A DNA stretch of 64,000 bases from Buxus sempervirens (Eukaryota; Streptophyta; Magnoliopsida; Buxales; Buxaceae). Position 1 is the first letter of the stretch; the number at the start of each line of letters is the position of its first letter. The translations under genes were made by a program, and so were the position numbers. The stretch covers positions 12,389,402 through 12,453,401 of the forward strand of contig OX387183.1 in the NCBI GenBank assembly GCA_947561395.2, written 5' to 3'. The notes below the pieces were generated by a model. That model saw only the letters and a list, made by a program, of their open reading frames with translations. It had not been told where the DNA came from and made no database searches. This document shows positions 45,755 to 59,283 of the stretch, piece after piece.

Positions 45755-48700
45755 CGCCGACGACCTAGCTGTCTACATGGTTGGGTTGACGAAACAGGGG
45801 AGGCTAAGATGAGAGATCAAACCTCAACATGCCCTCTTTCTCCTCTTGTTTTGCCAAAGACATGAGCAGATGATTTCGACCGGAGGAGATGTCTTGATAT
45901 GGGATTCAATTATACTAGCTACCAGGAGTTCTCGGTAGTAGTACAGAAGGCCTGGGGACACCATGGCCAGAGAAATCTGCTGACCTGATACACATCTCAT
46001 TGCCCTGTGTAGAAAAGTCGGTCATACATGAAATTAGGAATCCGTGTTCAAAAACTTGAAATTTAATTGTTACCATTCTCAAGTGTTGTTGCATGCTTGA
46101 TGCTTTATTATCTCATAGTTTTGATTCTTATTGTCTCGATTATGTAGCCAAAGAACCAGAATTCACTTGTGAAAAGCAAGAATTTGTGAACCTATTTAGG
46201 GGCTGTGAGGATATCTCCATATTTGAGTTGTTCACTTTGTCTCTGGGTTCCTGTTGACATTATTTGGTTGGAGAAAAGCTCTTGCATTAGTTTTCCTAGT
46301 GTGGGTACCTTGTAAATCCTGAATCATCTAACCATTCGAGCTATAGTGATTGCTTTAGTCTTTTTAATGGTTAACCATTGGAAAAGCCTTCCCCCGGCCT
46401 GGGAAATTTTGCAGATTTTGTAGAAAAGAAATTTCTAATGGTACCTAATCATTTTGGCCAATTAAATCCTTGCTACTAGAAGAGGCAAAAAAAAAGTTAC
46501 TCCCTCCCTCTCCTTGATCAACTCGTTCCAGTAGAAAATACCTTGTAACTTTGAGGAGATGAATCAAAATTTCTAGTTTTTAATACCAAGGGCATCCTCC
46601 TGTTGAGCTAGCCTTCTTCTGTCATATCTAGACAGGATAAAAGGCTGAATGAGATCCTATTGCATGGAATTTAAATGGGGTTGGATGGGTTTGTAATTTA
46701 AAGGGTAAATCCTAAGTAATGACTTTGCTGCTTTATTTCCTTGAAATCAGTCGACAAGATGATGACATTTATAATTATCTTAAAGGCCTTTCTCACCTAC
46801 AGAGACTAGTGTGAGAGAGACTTGGCAAGAGTTAATAAGAAAGACAAATATGCAGAAATGCAGTCTCATAAACCATTTATGTCTGATAAACTAAGTTGTG
46901 ATACATGTAGTATTTCTATTTCTACTTCTGATAACCATTTTTAGTTGCATTTGTATAAGAAAAGAAAAAAGAATAAAATTATAAAACATTTTCCATTTTA
47001 CATACAAACACTTGGAAAATTTTCTTCTGGAATGGAAAATATTTTCCGTTGAAACAAACAGAGCCTTAATGAAGAATTTTTTCCAAAAATATCTCCAAAA
47101 GACTGAAATCTTTTTTACTTTACATGTCTTTTGACACTGATTTTTAATTACGTTCAAAAATACCACTACTTCACAATTACCTAGACTTGAATGACTAAAT
47201 CTGAATTATTTGAAAAAATATCACTAAAAACCAATTTTCCCCTCAGAAAATGGGGAAATTTATGAAATGCCTCTTTTTAAGAAACTTTACCTTTAGGCGA
47301 GTACTTCAAATTTAGAAGTCTGGTTTCCGTGAAAAATTATGAAAAAGGTCTCACATGTATAGCATGTGAGCACCAATAGTAATGAGCTGGAAATGTTTAT
47401 AAGTGGAATTTCTAGGAACAGTCATCTATATCTTCCCTCTCTCATCAGCCTGCCTGCAATGGTTTTCCCTCAACTGGCCCACTCCTTTCCGGGTTGATCC
47501 TTCTTGGGATTCAGATGAGCTTTTTGGGCGCCGCTCATTGTGCCCAGCAAAACGCCTGCGGCAACTTCTCCTAGTTTCGTCAAATACTGCCTGCTCATGG
47601 AACCTACACAAATAGATGTAAACACTGTAAAGTGCGGAAAGAGAAAAAAAAATGTCCCAACTGATGTTCTCAAGAGCGGAAATAAACAAAAAAATGGCCC
47701 AACTGATGTCCTCACTTTTCAATACTTGTAGTATGACAGAACATTAAAGTAGAAAAAAAAAAAGGAAAAATTGATAACTTTCAAGATCAAAAATCGTCTA
47801 ATTCAATTTTTGCTAACGACAAAGTCCAGCTTAAACTAACAATGCACCAAGAAAACTCGAGATATGACATGACCCAATCCGATACTACTACGGGAACCAT
47901 CACTATTATGAACGCCCAAATTAGAACCAAAATTGACTGTAACTCTACATTTCAGAAATTGACAGTAATTTATTTTGTCAAGCATGCTTAGTCCTGTACA
48001 AATTTTCCTACTAAATAAAATAAATTTCTTCTAAATCACACAAACATTTTTGCTAATCAGTAAAACAAATAAACAAATTAATCAACAAATTTAAAAACTA
48101 CCGGACATTAAAGTACAGTTGAAATAGAGTAAGAAGCAGTCTCTTTCGAGAAGAAACTATCAATACTAAGCGTAAAATCCCAAGAAATGAAACAAACAAA
48201 CTACGAGATACTCTGGAAGAAAATAATTTACTCATCTTTCAGATACCATTTACGACTTACTTCACTTAATGCAAGGGAAGGCAAGTAAAAAAAGTTCACA
48301 ACTATTTATGGATGCTAATAAACACAAGTACTAAGTTCAATTACATCGCTGAAAGCTCTACATAAAGCATTAAATGTGGTGAAAAGTGTAAGTGGACGAC
48401 TACATGAGCAGATTAATGCCAGAGATTGTGCAAATATGCGTCTGTCTAACGAATTGGCTAAAGGCGCAACTAAGAGATCAGGAATTTACTGATGATCAAC
48501 TTGTTAAAAACTTCAATGATTTGAATATTGAAGAATTTAATCTTCCAAATTAGTCTAAGTTTTATTATATTTTTTGTAATCAATATAAAAGTTTCAGTTT
48601 AGAAACTTTCCTTTATACTTTTTGTTCTTTTTTTTTTTCCTGAAACTGCAAATGAAAAATAGATAAGTGGGTGCCAACCTAGTTGCGATGTACTCATATT

Positions 48701-48794
48701 ATAGTGATGCAGTATTATTCGTGTAAATGTATTATGTATAAGTATTGTTGCATTTGCAAAGTTGTACTTCTAAGAAATAATTTATTTATTTTTT
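45755..48794. other. Long unassigned stretch with a MITE-end relic
   Basis: No recognisable gene. At 47190-47245 GACTAAATCTGAATTATTTGAAAAAATATCACTAAAAACCAATTTTCCC resembles the right end of the MITE family at 7650 and 34689, so a decayed member probably lies here. A minus-strand open frame of 98 codons at 47426-47722 has no family features. Confidence 0.5.
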
Positions 48795-49293
48795 TGAGAA
48801 AATGTTATCCCAATATGCGTAAGAAATTTTTGTGAATAATAAATATATTTTTTTAGAATTTTCTTTTTTTTTTTCTATATTTTTTTGCAAAAAAAATCCT
48901 AGGCCCATGAGCCACAGCACAGCATGGCCCAGCCTTAGCAGTGCCATGGGTTGGGCTGTGCCTAGGGTATTGGGTTACGGGCCAGGCATGGTATGACCGA
49001 TCTTCCAAGTGGGTTGTGCTGTGCCCGGCCCACGACCAGCCAAGCACGGGCTAAACATGCCTGTGCCGTGCCTAACCAACCTGATAACAACCCTACCTGG
49101 AAGTATCGGTGTCCTGTGTATGGAATAAAATTATACTAAGCCAAAGGCTAGGGTTGCTTATTGGGCTGGGCTGGCACGACCCAACATGCTTTAAGTGTGC
49201 CTTTGCCAAGGCCCGGCCCACTAGTGCACCGTGCCCTACTTCTGTGGCCATGGCCCATTAAGGCACGGCCTCGCCAGGCACAGCGGGCGATAG
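48795..49293. mobile_element. Two half-copies of the GC-rich hAT family
   Basis: 48795-49095 matches the right half of the element at 37161 (ATGTTATCCCAATATG, the AT-rich centre, GGCACGG-type motifs, and the end TAACAACCCTA). 49149-49293 matches its left half (start TAGGGTTGCTTATTGGGC). The halves are in right-then-left order, separated by about 50 bp, so no complete element is present. Confidence 0.65.
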
Positions 49294-49627
49294 AGCTGAT
49301 TCTACCCGACCCGATGGGGTTCAACCCGGACCGACCCGAGTTAAACAAGTTTGGGTTGACCCATTTAATAATTAGGTTGGGGTTTCCCCAACCTGCCAGT
49401 AATTAGGTCAACCCAATTATGACCTGTCAACCCGACGGGTAACCCAATTAAAAAAAAATGGGGGAGCAAAAGTATTCCATCCTAACCCAATTAACCCCCA
49501 ACCCGACTCGAACCCGACACAACCCGATGCGATTAACCCCCCAACCCTATTTTTTGAAAAATAAAAAATAAAAAGAATAATAAACGGGTTGGTGGGTTGA
49601 ACCCGTTTGTGCGCACCCCATTTCGGG
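49294..49627. repeat. ACCCGA/GGGTT-rich repeat stretch
   Basis: Many ACCCGACC/AACCCGA and GGTTGGG motifs in both orientations. Probably another non-autonomous transposon, but no ends or target duplication were identified. Confidence 0.45.
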
Positions 49628-49876
49628 CCACACGACGAGGTGCATGCGAAGTGGTGCTCGCCTCGGGACTGATTCGGAGTCGCCACTGCCTGAGAGGTGC
49701 AGGCAGACACAAAAGGGGCACCTATCCAGGCCTAATTATTCTGGTCTGTGGCTTTATTAGAGATCTGAGCAAGTTCTCGGTTACGTCTAGGGAAGTCCGA
49801 AGACACCCTAGCCTGCCCCGTCGATTGACAAGTCCCGTGGGTCTCCTTGGTCTTGAGTCAACTTAATTCTCACCCT
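49628..49876. repeat. Repeat module at the end of the tandem unit
   Basis: Contains GATTCGGAGTCGCCACTGCC, TCTCGGTTACGTCTAGGGAAG and CACCCTAGCCTGCCCC. I associate this kind of module with internal or leader regions of large plant LTR retrotransposons, from memory and without a search. It ends abruptly at 49876, where copy B of the block begins. Confidence 0.4.
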
Positions 49877-52133
49877 TCCCAAATACTTTGACCACATTTA
49901 AGAGACCTTTTTGACACGGAATAAAGCCAATACAAAATAATCCTTACAGATAGATGACTGAATAGGATCACATTCGTCAGTAAAGACTGTCATTACTTGC
50001 ACAATTATTTTCGTTGACTCTTTTGGCACATAAATATCCTGAAACACAATATATACCAGAAACTAGTTAGTATTAATTAACAACTCAATTCAACAAATTC
50101 CCTCCAAAAATGTATATGCAAAAGCTTTAGCATTTAATTTTGTTCCAATTCAACTCCAAAATACAAATTTGCACCACACCGGTATGAAGACACCTCATAC
50201 AACCCAAAAAAAAAAACCATTTTTGAAAGCATGAAATTCACCTCATGCTTCAAGCAACAAACTAATGTTGATGACATAAGATTGATCCTAAGAAAATCAC
50301 AAAGCCAGCTGACCAACATCAGCTTAGAAAACTTATCCAACTTCAGCTTATTTTTTTTAGTTCTCTGTTCAATAATTGTAGTAGACTAGTAGGAATAAAA
50401 TAGTCATTGAGCTTCTGCGTCTTTCATACATACTCTACTTTCCTTTTCCCAGGGCTTCCCCTTTCTGTAATATTTGAAGATTATAATCTTAGTGCAAATG
50501 CAGCTTCAGTTCAAAAATCTAGAATCAGAAGAATAACTGAAGATTTATGATGGATTTGGGCTTGTCCAAACCATCAAAGAGATGTAAAAGTCAAACACAA
50601 ACGTAAATAGAGAAATGTCTGCAACCTTCCATATTATAGACACAACGGAAGGGATTCCCTTTGAAAACTTTGCACCTCAACTTCAATTTAACCATCTGCA
50701 TATCCTGAAACAAGAACTTCAACCATGACAATACCTCGCTCCAATTGTCGGCAGACAACCCCTTCTCGTTTTGTTTTTCTCTTTTTGTCCTCTATCTTAT
50801 CTAGTAAATTCAATATTCTAGTCATGCCCAACATATTAGGTTGACAATTGGGACATGCAACACACAAAACATCATGAAATGTAAAAAGGTAGTTTATTTT
50901 ATTGTAGAAATGTAATCCTCTGCATTCAAAGAAGCAACATGCATAAAATTGCTAGCTAAAGCATAAATAGAGGAACAAGTCCAATATCACACATCAAGTG
51001 AGGCATGCACCGTGACGCATCACCGAGACAACCAAAGGGCCGGCAATAGTCAATTTCCTTCTGGAGGGAAGTTTCAAGTTCAAAAGGAGAATTAGAGGGG
51101 GAGGTTTGTAGCCCAAATTAACCCCTTGTAACAAAGCAAAGGCTTGTCTCTTATGAGACAAAATTTTGCCAAAAATCCTATGGTTACAATTTGAAATTGA
51201 GGTGAATCGTGTACGAGCAGTTTGGTGTCTCAGCCCATTGGTCAGACAACGAATACACCGCTTATCAGATTTGTATTAGCCACCTATCCCAGAGTGGAAT
51301 AGGACGATTTTGCATGTGACTTGAAACCCACAATTCACACCTTTCATAAGGAGGAAGAAATGCTCTAAAGCAAATGCCCATTGGAACTTGCTCTATAACC
51401 TCATAAACCCTTGGTGAAATTTGCATCCGGTGAAATACCGGGCAGAGCTAGCCTCCTAAAATGCCGCAAGTCTCAAAGCTTTAAGATATCATAAAGATCC
51501 ACCTCCGTTCCCATAATACACAATTTTCATGATCAATATCAATAATTTGTTGTTTCAATAAATCTGAACAAACTATCCTCTCAACATTGAAATAAGCATT
51601 TAAAACACTAAACAAGAACAGAGAAGTAATTGCAAGGGTAATGTCCGCATCTTCAGAGAGGGAAAAAAAAAAGAATAAGAAAACAAAAAGGAGGAAAATC
51701 TTCTTTTTATTCCCTCACCAGGAAGGAAAAGGAAAATTTCAATGTTTCATCATAAATAAAAATATAAAAAATAGGACTTGGTATCAGAGAAGTAAGTTTG
51801 GAAGCCGGGAGCTTAACTCTTTTCTTGCATTCTATTTGAGCAGGCAAGCAGAAAAGGAGATCAGTGTGGTCAGAATGGGTTTGAACCTAAGACTTGGTAT
51901 AAGCATCCATAACTTCACCAACATAGCAAGCTTACAGAAATTGCCTAAAAATCACCTAACAGAAATAATTTGTAACTGTCGAAACAAACAATTCTAATAT
52001 AAGGGTATTCAACAGGCTATTAGACTGCAGCAAGAATAACTATTTATAGTAGAAATTGCACAAGGAAAACAGTCCTAAAAGAAAAACCACACATAATTCG
52101 CAAAAGGAAACATGACAATTAAGTAAACTCGAA
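49877..52133. other. Non-coding stretch, counterpart of 4183-6439
   Basis: Same sequence as in copy A; nothing recognised. Confidence 0.5.
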
Positions 52134-52544
52134 CTAGAGTGCAGAAACCTTAGAAGAAACAGATCGATTTCGGTGCCCAAAAAGACGAGGCGCTGCAGAA
52201 ACTGCAGGAAAGTCAGCCACAGAACAAATTCTCCTCCTGTCCGAGTTGTTTCGATTCAGAGGCCAACCCAATTGAACAGTGCTCGAAGCAGATGGAAAGG
52301 GTGACAACAAGGAAGAAAAGACGTAGAGTGAAGGAGAGGAGACACGTAGAACATCTGCCATCGGATACAAGAACAGAGCTCCCGTGCCACTCAATATCTC
52401 CTCTCCTCCATCAACACGAAAGCTAACTAAACGCCATGAAATCCTACTTCGAACTCCATCCGAGACTACTTTCGTCCGTGCTTCGGCTCTGGGCTTGACG
52501 ATCGTGTAAGAAAAGCCTTCCACACATTTTGAGAGGATTTGCAT
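52134..52544 (-). CDS. Hypothetical protein or first exon, 136 codons, copy B
   Basis: Identical translation to the frame at 6440-6850, with the same E2F-like site upstream (52551-52561) and the same possible splice donor near its end. No domain recognised; coding status uncertain. If real, the gene is present twice through the block duplication. Confidence 0.35.
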   Translation of the reverse strand: MQILSKCVEGFSYTIVKPRAEARTKVVSDGVRSRISWRLVSFRVDGGEEILSGTGALFLYPMADVLRVSSPSLYVFSSLLSPFPSASSTVQLGWPLNRNNSDRRRICSVADFPAVSAAPRLFGHRNRSVSSKVSAL

Positions 52545-52606
52545 TTTTTATTTCCCGCCAACGAAGATAACGAGGAAAATGAAAGATTTTGGACCGCGGC
52601 TCCAAT

Positions 52607-53157
52607 TAGGGCTGGCAACGGGTCGAATACGGTACAGATCTGTCATGATCCGAATCCGAACCGAAAATAAAAATCCGATATCCGAATTCGATCTGAAATC
52701 CGACGGATCTTTTATATGTGAATCCGAATTCGAAACCGAATTTATTTAATGTATCCGAATTCGAAATTCGACCGAATAAATAACCGAAATCCGAATTCGA
52801 TCCGAATTAGATCCGATTTGAACTTAAAATTCAAAAGGTAAGTTTAACTATTAAAGCAAATTTTAATTATCAAAACTAATGAGTCATATAAATATTAAAG
52901 CAAGATATGAATAAGGATAGTTCAATCATGGTTTATACAAAGTTTACCAATGATTTAATGAAAAGTATATGTTGATTTCGGTTCGGATCTTTTTCGGATC
53001 GGATATGGACAAATTCGGATTCGGATCCGAATTCGGTCGGATCCGAAATCCGAAATCCGTATTCGAACCGCGGATCTATATTTTCGGATCGGATTCGGGA
53101 TTTTCGGATCGAATTCAGGTCAGATTCGGATATATATCCGACCCATTGTCAGCCCTA
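52607..53157. mobile_element. Non-autonomous hAT element with 8-bp TSD, copy B
   Basis: Counterpart of 6913-7463 with the same GCTCCAAT flanks (52599-52606 and 53158-53165). The insertion predates the block duplication. Confidence 0.93.
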
Positions 53158-53343
53158 GCTCCAATCGACAAAATGGTTCGAATGCGGCTCAAAAATATGA
53201 ACTCGGCTAAAAACAATGATTGAAAGAGGAGAGAGAGGGAGGTGGGACGCGTGTCGTCCACCGGTCTTTCGCAAGACCGTTGGCCGTAGAAGAAAATGGT
53301 TCTCCGAGGTTATCCTCACATGGCGACTTTTGAATACATTTTT

Positions 53344-53774
53344 AGGAAATTTAAATTTTAGTGGTATTTTATCAAACTATTTAAGATTTAGTCGGTAAAG
53401 TTTTGAGTTTTAACTTTTAGTACACTTTATCAAAATAATTAATTTTTAGTATCATTTCACTATTATAAATCAACTATTCCAAAAATGCCCTTACATCACT
53501 TATCCAAATAACTTGTACAAGTCACTTTATTGACTTGTACAAGTTAATTTATTGGCTTGTACAAGTCATTTTATTACTTGTACAAGTCAATTTATTGTTT
53601 GTACAAGTCTCGGAAGTAAATTGTATAAGGGTATTTTTGAAAGAATTTATTCAGTAAAATGATATTAAAAATTAATTATTTTGATAAAGGTGTGGTAAAA
53701 GTTAAAACTCAAAACTTTGCATGCGACTAAATCTTAAATAGTTTGATAAAGTACCACTAAAAATTAAATTTCCC
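53344..53774. mobile_element. Mutator-type MITE, copy B
   Basis: Counterpart of 7650-8080, with the same TACATTTTT flanks and the same five-fold ACTTGTACAAGT-type array. The neighbouring 78-bp duplication is also present. Confidence 0.85.
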
Positions 53775-54492
53775 TACATTTTTTTGGTAATCAGTTCTCA
53801 AAAAAATGCTTATTCCAATGGGGCAGGTTGTCCTCACATGGCGACTTTTGGATACATTTTCTTGGGAATCAGTTCCCGAGAAAATGCTTATTCCAATGGG
53901 GACATCCTTTGGTCCGTTTTCGGATTTTATACCCTGTACCCAAGGTTTACAGTTTCGGCGTGCCGCCGAAATTTCGAATTTTGGCCCCCGGCGATGCGTT
54001 TCGCCGAGGGAAATCACCAGGGTAGTTTCCTGGCAATTCTAAACGAAAAGTCATCAATGTTTCAACGAAATTTTCTTTTTTACAGTTTAAATCGCTTATA
54101 CGTTTGGACGAATTTGCTCTATCTGGATTGAAACTCAAAATGATAGTATTTAAGAAGGATTGAATCAAATGAACCTGGCTGCAAACCGTTTTCTGATTGC
54201 TGCTTTCAACTTAATCTTCCTCGATCACACAATTGAAGAAGACAGAAGTTCTTCCGACAAGCCTTCCGATTATGACATTCTATTAGATAAGCCAATCTTC
54301 ACTAGAAAACAAAGACAAGTAAACAATTTCAGCAACCCCAAACAGAGTTCACCAGTTCAAAATAAAGAAAATCGTGAACACGAGTAAACAATTTCAGCAA
54401 CCCCAAACAGAGTTCACCGGTTCAAAATAGAGAAAATCGTGAAACAATAAATGGAAGCATTCATGATTCAACGACCTCTCTACTAGTGACAC

Positions 54493-54605
<113 letters not shown>

Positions 54606-55945
54606 GTTAGGCTTGGTTAGGGTTTCATCCATATTGAAGAGGATGGAAGAAGAAAAAAGATGAATAAACAATTTCAGAAACCCCAACAAAGTTCCCGCAA
54701 CAAAGTTCCCCGGTTCAAAATAAAGAAAATCATTTCAGCAAAAAAATAAATAAATAAAGAAAATCATGAAACAATAAATGGAAGCGTTCAACGACCTCTC
54801 TAATGGCGAGGCCAAGAGACAGATTGTGAGAGAGAGAGAGAGAAAGAGATCGCATTAGGGTTGGTTGGGGTTTCGTGCGTATTGAATGATGGAGGCCTAT
54901 CTTGGTTTAATAAGGGGAAAAAAATTTTCTGGCAAAATTTCAGCGGCACACCTCGGCGTGCCGCCGAAATTTCTCTCAATTCACCGGAAAATCATTTTCC
55001 GGTGAATCGTCGACATTTCGCCGGCGTGCCGACGAAATGCCGTTCGGTGCCCTGGGCAACACGCCCAACGCCCAGGTGCACCGAAATTCAAAACCTTGTC
55101 TGTATCACATGCAAGTCTTGCCGACCACGTTATATTATATAATATATTATTTTTTCTTGGTTATCTGAAAGCTGTTTATCTTCTAAATTTGTCTAGCGTC
55201 GTTCCGGAGACGGAATCTTGTGCGATGTTTACCTCGGGTGGTCCCTGGCGGTGCTGTTATATTATCGTTACTATTATTTTTTTCATGTGGACCCACTTAA
55301 AAATTTACAATAGCGAAAAGGCACCGACCATAAGATTATATCAACAAGAGGGTTGTAATCGTAATTTTATTAATCACCGACACGTGACATGTGAGTCTTC
55401 CATTAACGTTACGTCCAACGTGGCCCCCCACAATGCTGTATTGCCCTGGGGTCACTGAGGTTGCCGTTTTCATCACTTTCACCAGTTACGATTCGAGTTT
55501 GCTACAGTTTTTGAAGCTCTCAAGTCTCAACTCGCTTGCGAATATCTCTCTGCTCTCTTGGCTATTTTGATTCACTGATTACGTTTTCTTTGCAAAGAAA
55601 GAAAGGAACATGACTTATGGTGAGGGTGTTGTGGGCGCATCTCTTCAAATGTTGTTCGATAACTTGAACTCTCCTAAACTTGTGAATTTTGCAAGCCAAT
55701 GTGGGGTCGAATCCGACCTAATCAAAGGGATGGAGGAGCTGTTTTCAAAACTTCTGCCTGTGATTAGCGATGCAGAAGCAAACCAATTCAAAAGCGATCC
55801 GGTGAGGAAGTGGTTAGCAGAGCTCAGCCACGTCGTCTACGATGTCGAGGACGTCTTGGACCTGTTTCAAACCGAGTCACTGCGCTTCAAACTAAAGCAA
55901 TCAGACTCTCCATCCCATACTGATTGCACTTCTATTAGAAACCCA

Positions 55946-57154
55946 TGTTGACAGAATAGAAAACAGAGGAGAGTTTAGGAGGAAGAGAGAGAGAAATCTG
56001 GGACTGAATCTGTAAGAAAAAATATTATTCATCGTATCTTGTTTTGTACATACAGCTGTGTATTTATACACAAAATACAACTGTACTAACCAACTTCATA
56101 ACAATATTTGGTTAATCTGACAAATACAATTTCATCAACAATTATAACAGCAAAACTTATCTTTAACACTCCCCCTCAAGATGGTGAATGGATATTTATT
56201 ATTCCCATCTTGTGGAGTAAAGTATTAAACTGATGAGTCCCAAGAGCTTTGGTGAAGATGTCTCCAAGCTGATTGTGGGTTGTAACATGCATAGTCTTGA
56301 TCATGCCAAGCTGTATTTTTTCTCGTACCAGATGACAATCTATTTCAATGTGTTTAGTTCTTTCGTGAAAAACAGGATTTGCAGCAATATGTAATGCGGC
56401 TTGGTTGTCACAGAATAGCAAGGCATGATGAGACTGAATATCAAAATCTTTCAACAATGATATCAACCAAGTAACTTCACACACAGTTGAGGCCATAGCT
56501 CTATACTCAGCTTCAGCTGATGATCGTGAAACTGTCTGCTGCTTCTTTGATTTCCAAGAAACAAGTGCATCACCAAGAAAAATAAAAAATCCAGTAATTG
56601 ATCTTCTTGTGTCAGGACAGCTTGCCCAATCAGAATCACTGAAAGCTTTAAGTTGTATTTGAGATGTTGAAGGAAAGAGTAACCCTTGACCAACAGTCCC
56701 TTTTATGTATCTTAAAATTCTATGAGCAGCATCCAAATGTTGTTGAGTAGGCTTATCCATAAATTGACTTAAAACTTGAACTGAGTAAGAGATATCAGGT
56801 CTTGTTATAGTCAAATACAATAGCCTTCCAATCAATCTTCTATATTGTGTAGGATCAGGAAGTAGATTTGTGTCAAACTTGACTAACTTTAAATTTTGCT
56901 CCATTGGGGTCTTAGCAGGTCGAACTCCTAAGCAACCAGCATCTTCTAAAACTTCTGAGGCATATTTTCTTTGGGATAAAACAATGCCTTTGTGAGATCT
57001 TGCTACTTCTAACCCCAAAAAATATTTCAGAACTCCCAAATCTTTCAATTTGAAATGATTGTGAAGAAAAATCTTTAAATCATGGACAGCTGTTGGATTA
57101 TCACTGGCAATTATAATACCATCAACATACACCAATAATGCCATGAAATTATGG
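55946..57154 (-). mobile_element. 3' fragment of a Ty1/copia element, copy B
   Basis: LTR 55946-56168, polypurine tract 56169-56180 and RT/RNase H remnant 56176-57144 with the same YVDG change. Counterpart of 10262-11470. Confidence 0.9.
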
Positions 57155-59283
57155 ATGCTTTACATTAATTTCATTTTATTAATTTTATGGTAATGTCCGC
57201 ACAAATGTGAAAGCGGTGTACAGAAAACTCAAGGAGTCACATGCAGCAATTAAAAATTTAAACCGATCATGACAAAATGAGCTCATAAATTTGGGAAGAA
57301 AGATTTGGAGTAAAAGAACTCAACAAATTGATATTAAGAGAATTAAGCTAAACAAATTAAATTTTAGAGAAGATCAAAATCTCAATGAATCCAACACGAC
57401 AGCTCCAAAGCACCAAACAATATTTCTAAATACAACTATTTCTGAATTATTAGGTGCCCTTACTAGCCTCTCAAGTCAATCAAAACACATTTTAATACCT
57501 ATCTCCTATAAAAATTTTCAGCTTCTATTATTACTTTATTTACTCCATAACTTCAATGTATCAGGATAAATCCAACACTCTAACCAATCCATCAGGCATC
57601 CACTTGGTTGCAGGATAGAGATCTTAAACATGTGATTGATACGTACAACTTAATCATACCCAACTCAATGTAACTCAAATTGTTCTCATTGAAAAAATAA
57701 TGGATTATCATGTTAAGAAATGCCGTGTTCTTCTCAGCATATGCAATTTATGATGTTCTAACCATTCATTTGGAGGTCTGATCAGTATGATTTAGATAGG
57801 AGAAAAAAAGGAAAGAACCACAATAATTAGGAGTCTTTGCTATATTTTTAATAAATTTATGTGATCAAAAACTAGATCTAGATATGGATCTGGATAAAAA
57901 CGAAATAAATTAATGATACATTTCTTTTATTTGGAGATACAATATAATTATCTAGCCAACTCTTCAATCGAAAAAAGGAAAAATAAAAAATATAAAGTAA
58001 CCCTAACATCTTGATCGAATAGAAAAGATGAAATCAGACAAACCTTCAGATTGTTTAGATCGATAGCAAAAAATTGCAATCTGAAGATTTGTTGCTTGTG
58101 CGGGAGAATCTTCAAATGTCTCTCACGCAAGAGGAGAAAACAAGTAGATGGACAGACAACAGTCAAACTCCATTCGCGGGGGAGAAGCATTCTCTTGAAG
58201 ATCTTCAAGAGAGGAGGATGATGGAGCAGGAAGATGAAGGTAAGCGAAGAGGATGCTATGTAGAAAAAAATCTTGACTAAAGAGGATGCTATGTAGGATT
58301 CACTTGTTTGTTTCGTAAGGAAGACGAAGAACTTACAAATTATAAGCAATATTGAGAGTAAAACTAAGTCAAAGCAACAAGGATGGAAAAGTTCCGAACT
58401 CGATCCAGGCGATCTCCTGGTCGCTTGCGCTGCTGTAATTAGAGAAATAGTTAGGGTTTCGGAATAAAAAGGGGAAAAAAATAAAAACAGAAAATTATCA
58501 CTGCAAGAAATAAGGAGTTCTATTAATTGCACGATTACCTCGATGTAGACGAAATTTCTTCGTTCGATTAAAGATTACCTTCAAAGAAGAGTGCCTGAAT
58601 CGTTGATGGAAAAGAGCACACCACATCGAAAAAATTTCATATCAAGTTCGTAAATCTGCTTAAACTGGGGCAGACTTTTCAAGCATGTCATTGAACAGAA
58701 AAATCATCTCAAATCAAGTAAGACAGATCCATTGGTTTAACTTGAGCTCAAAACTATAGGCAAAGAAATTAGGGAAAATGAAATACTAGTTTCGAATTCA
58801 CGTGATGTTGTTGTACCTTCTTCCGGTAAAATTTGTGCATCTAAACCACACGACACAAATCAATGAGAGAAGGAAGAGAAGAATAACAGAAGAAAGCTTA
58901 GAAATAGTCCCATCTCCTACTCCAATGTTCCCGATCCTCGTCTGCATCAGCCAAGTGAATGATCGTGACATTCAAGTAAGAAGCAAAAACGAAGTTGAGA
59001 AGCAGAGAGAGAGAGAGAGAGAAGGAGAACTGTAAGGGGGGTTTGAATGTTGAAGAAGATTGCAAAGATCAAATCAAATTGAGGGGATCGAGTAATCGGA
59101 CTAAAACCCTAAAATCAGCTACGGCGGTTGCCCAAACAAATGCCGTTATATAAGCCCTTGAAACGTAATACACATGGGTTTTGTGGCGCTCGGATTTGGA
59201 GCGCCCCTGTATGTATCATTACCGGTGGTTTTTTATAGCTGCCGGTGATAATTCGCCTCTAATTCACCTAAAATTTTGTAGTG
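57155..59283. mobile_element. CACTA-type end and unassigned insert, copy B
   Basis: Counterpart of 11471-13599, with the same TTTTGTAGTG border at 59283. Confidence 0.55.
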
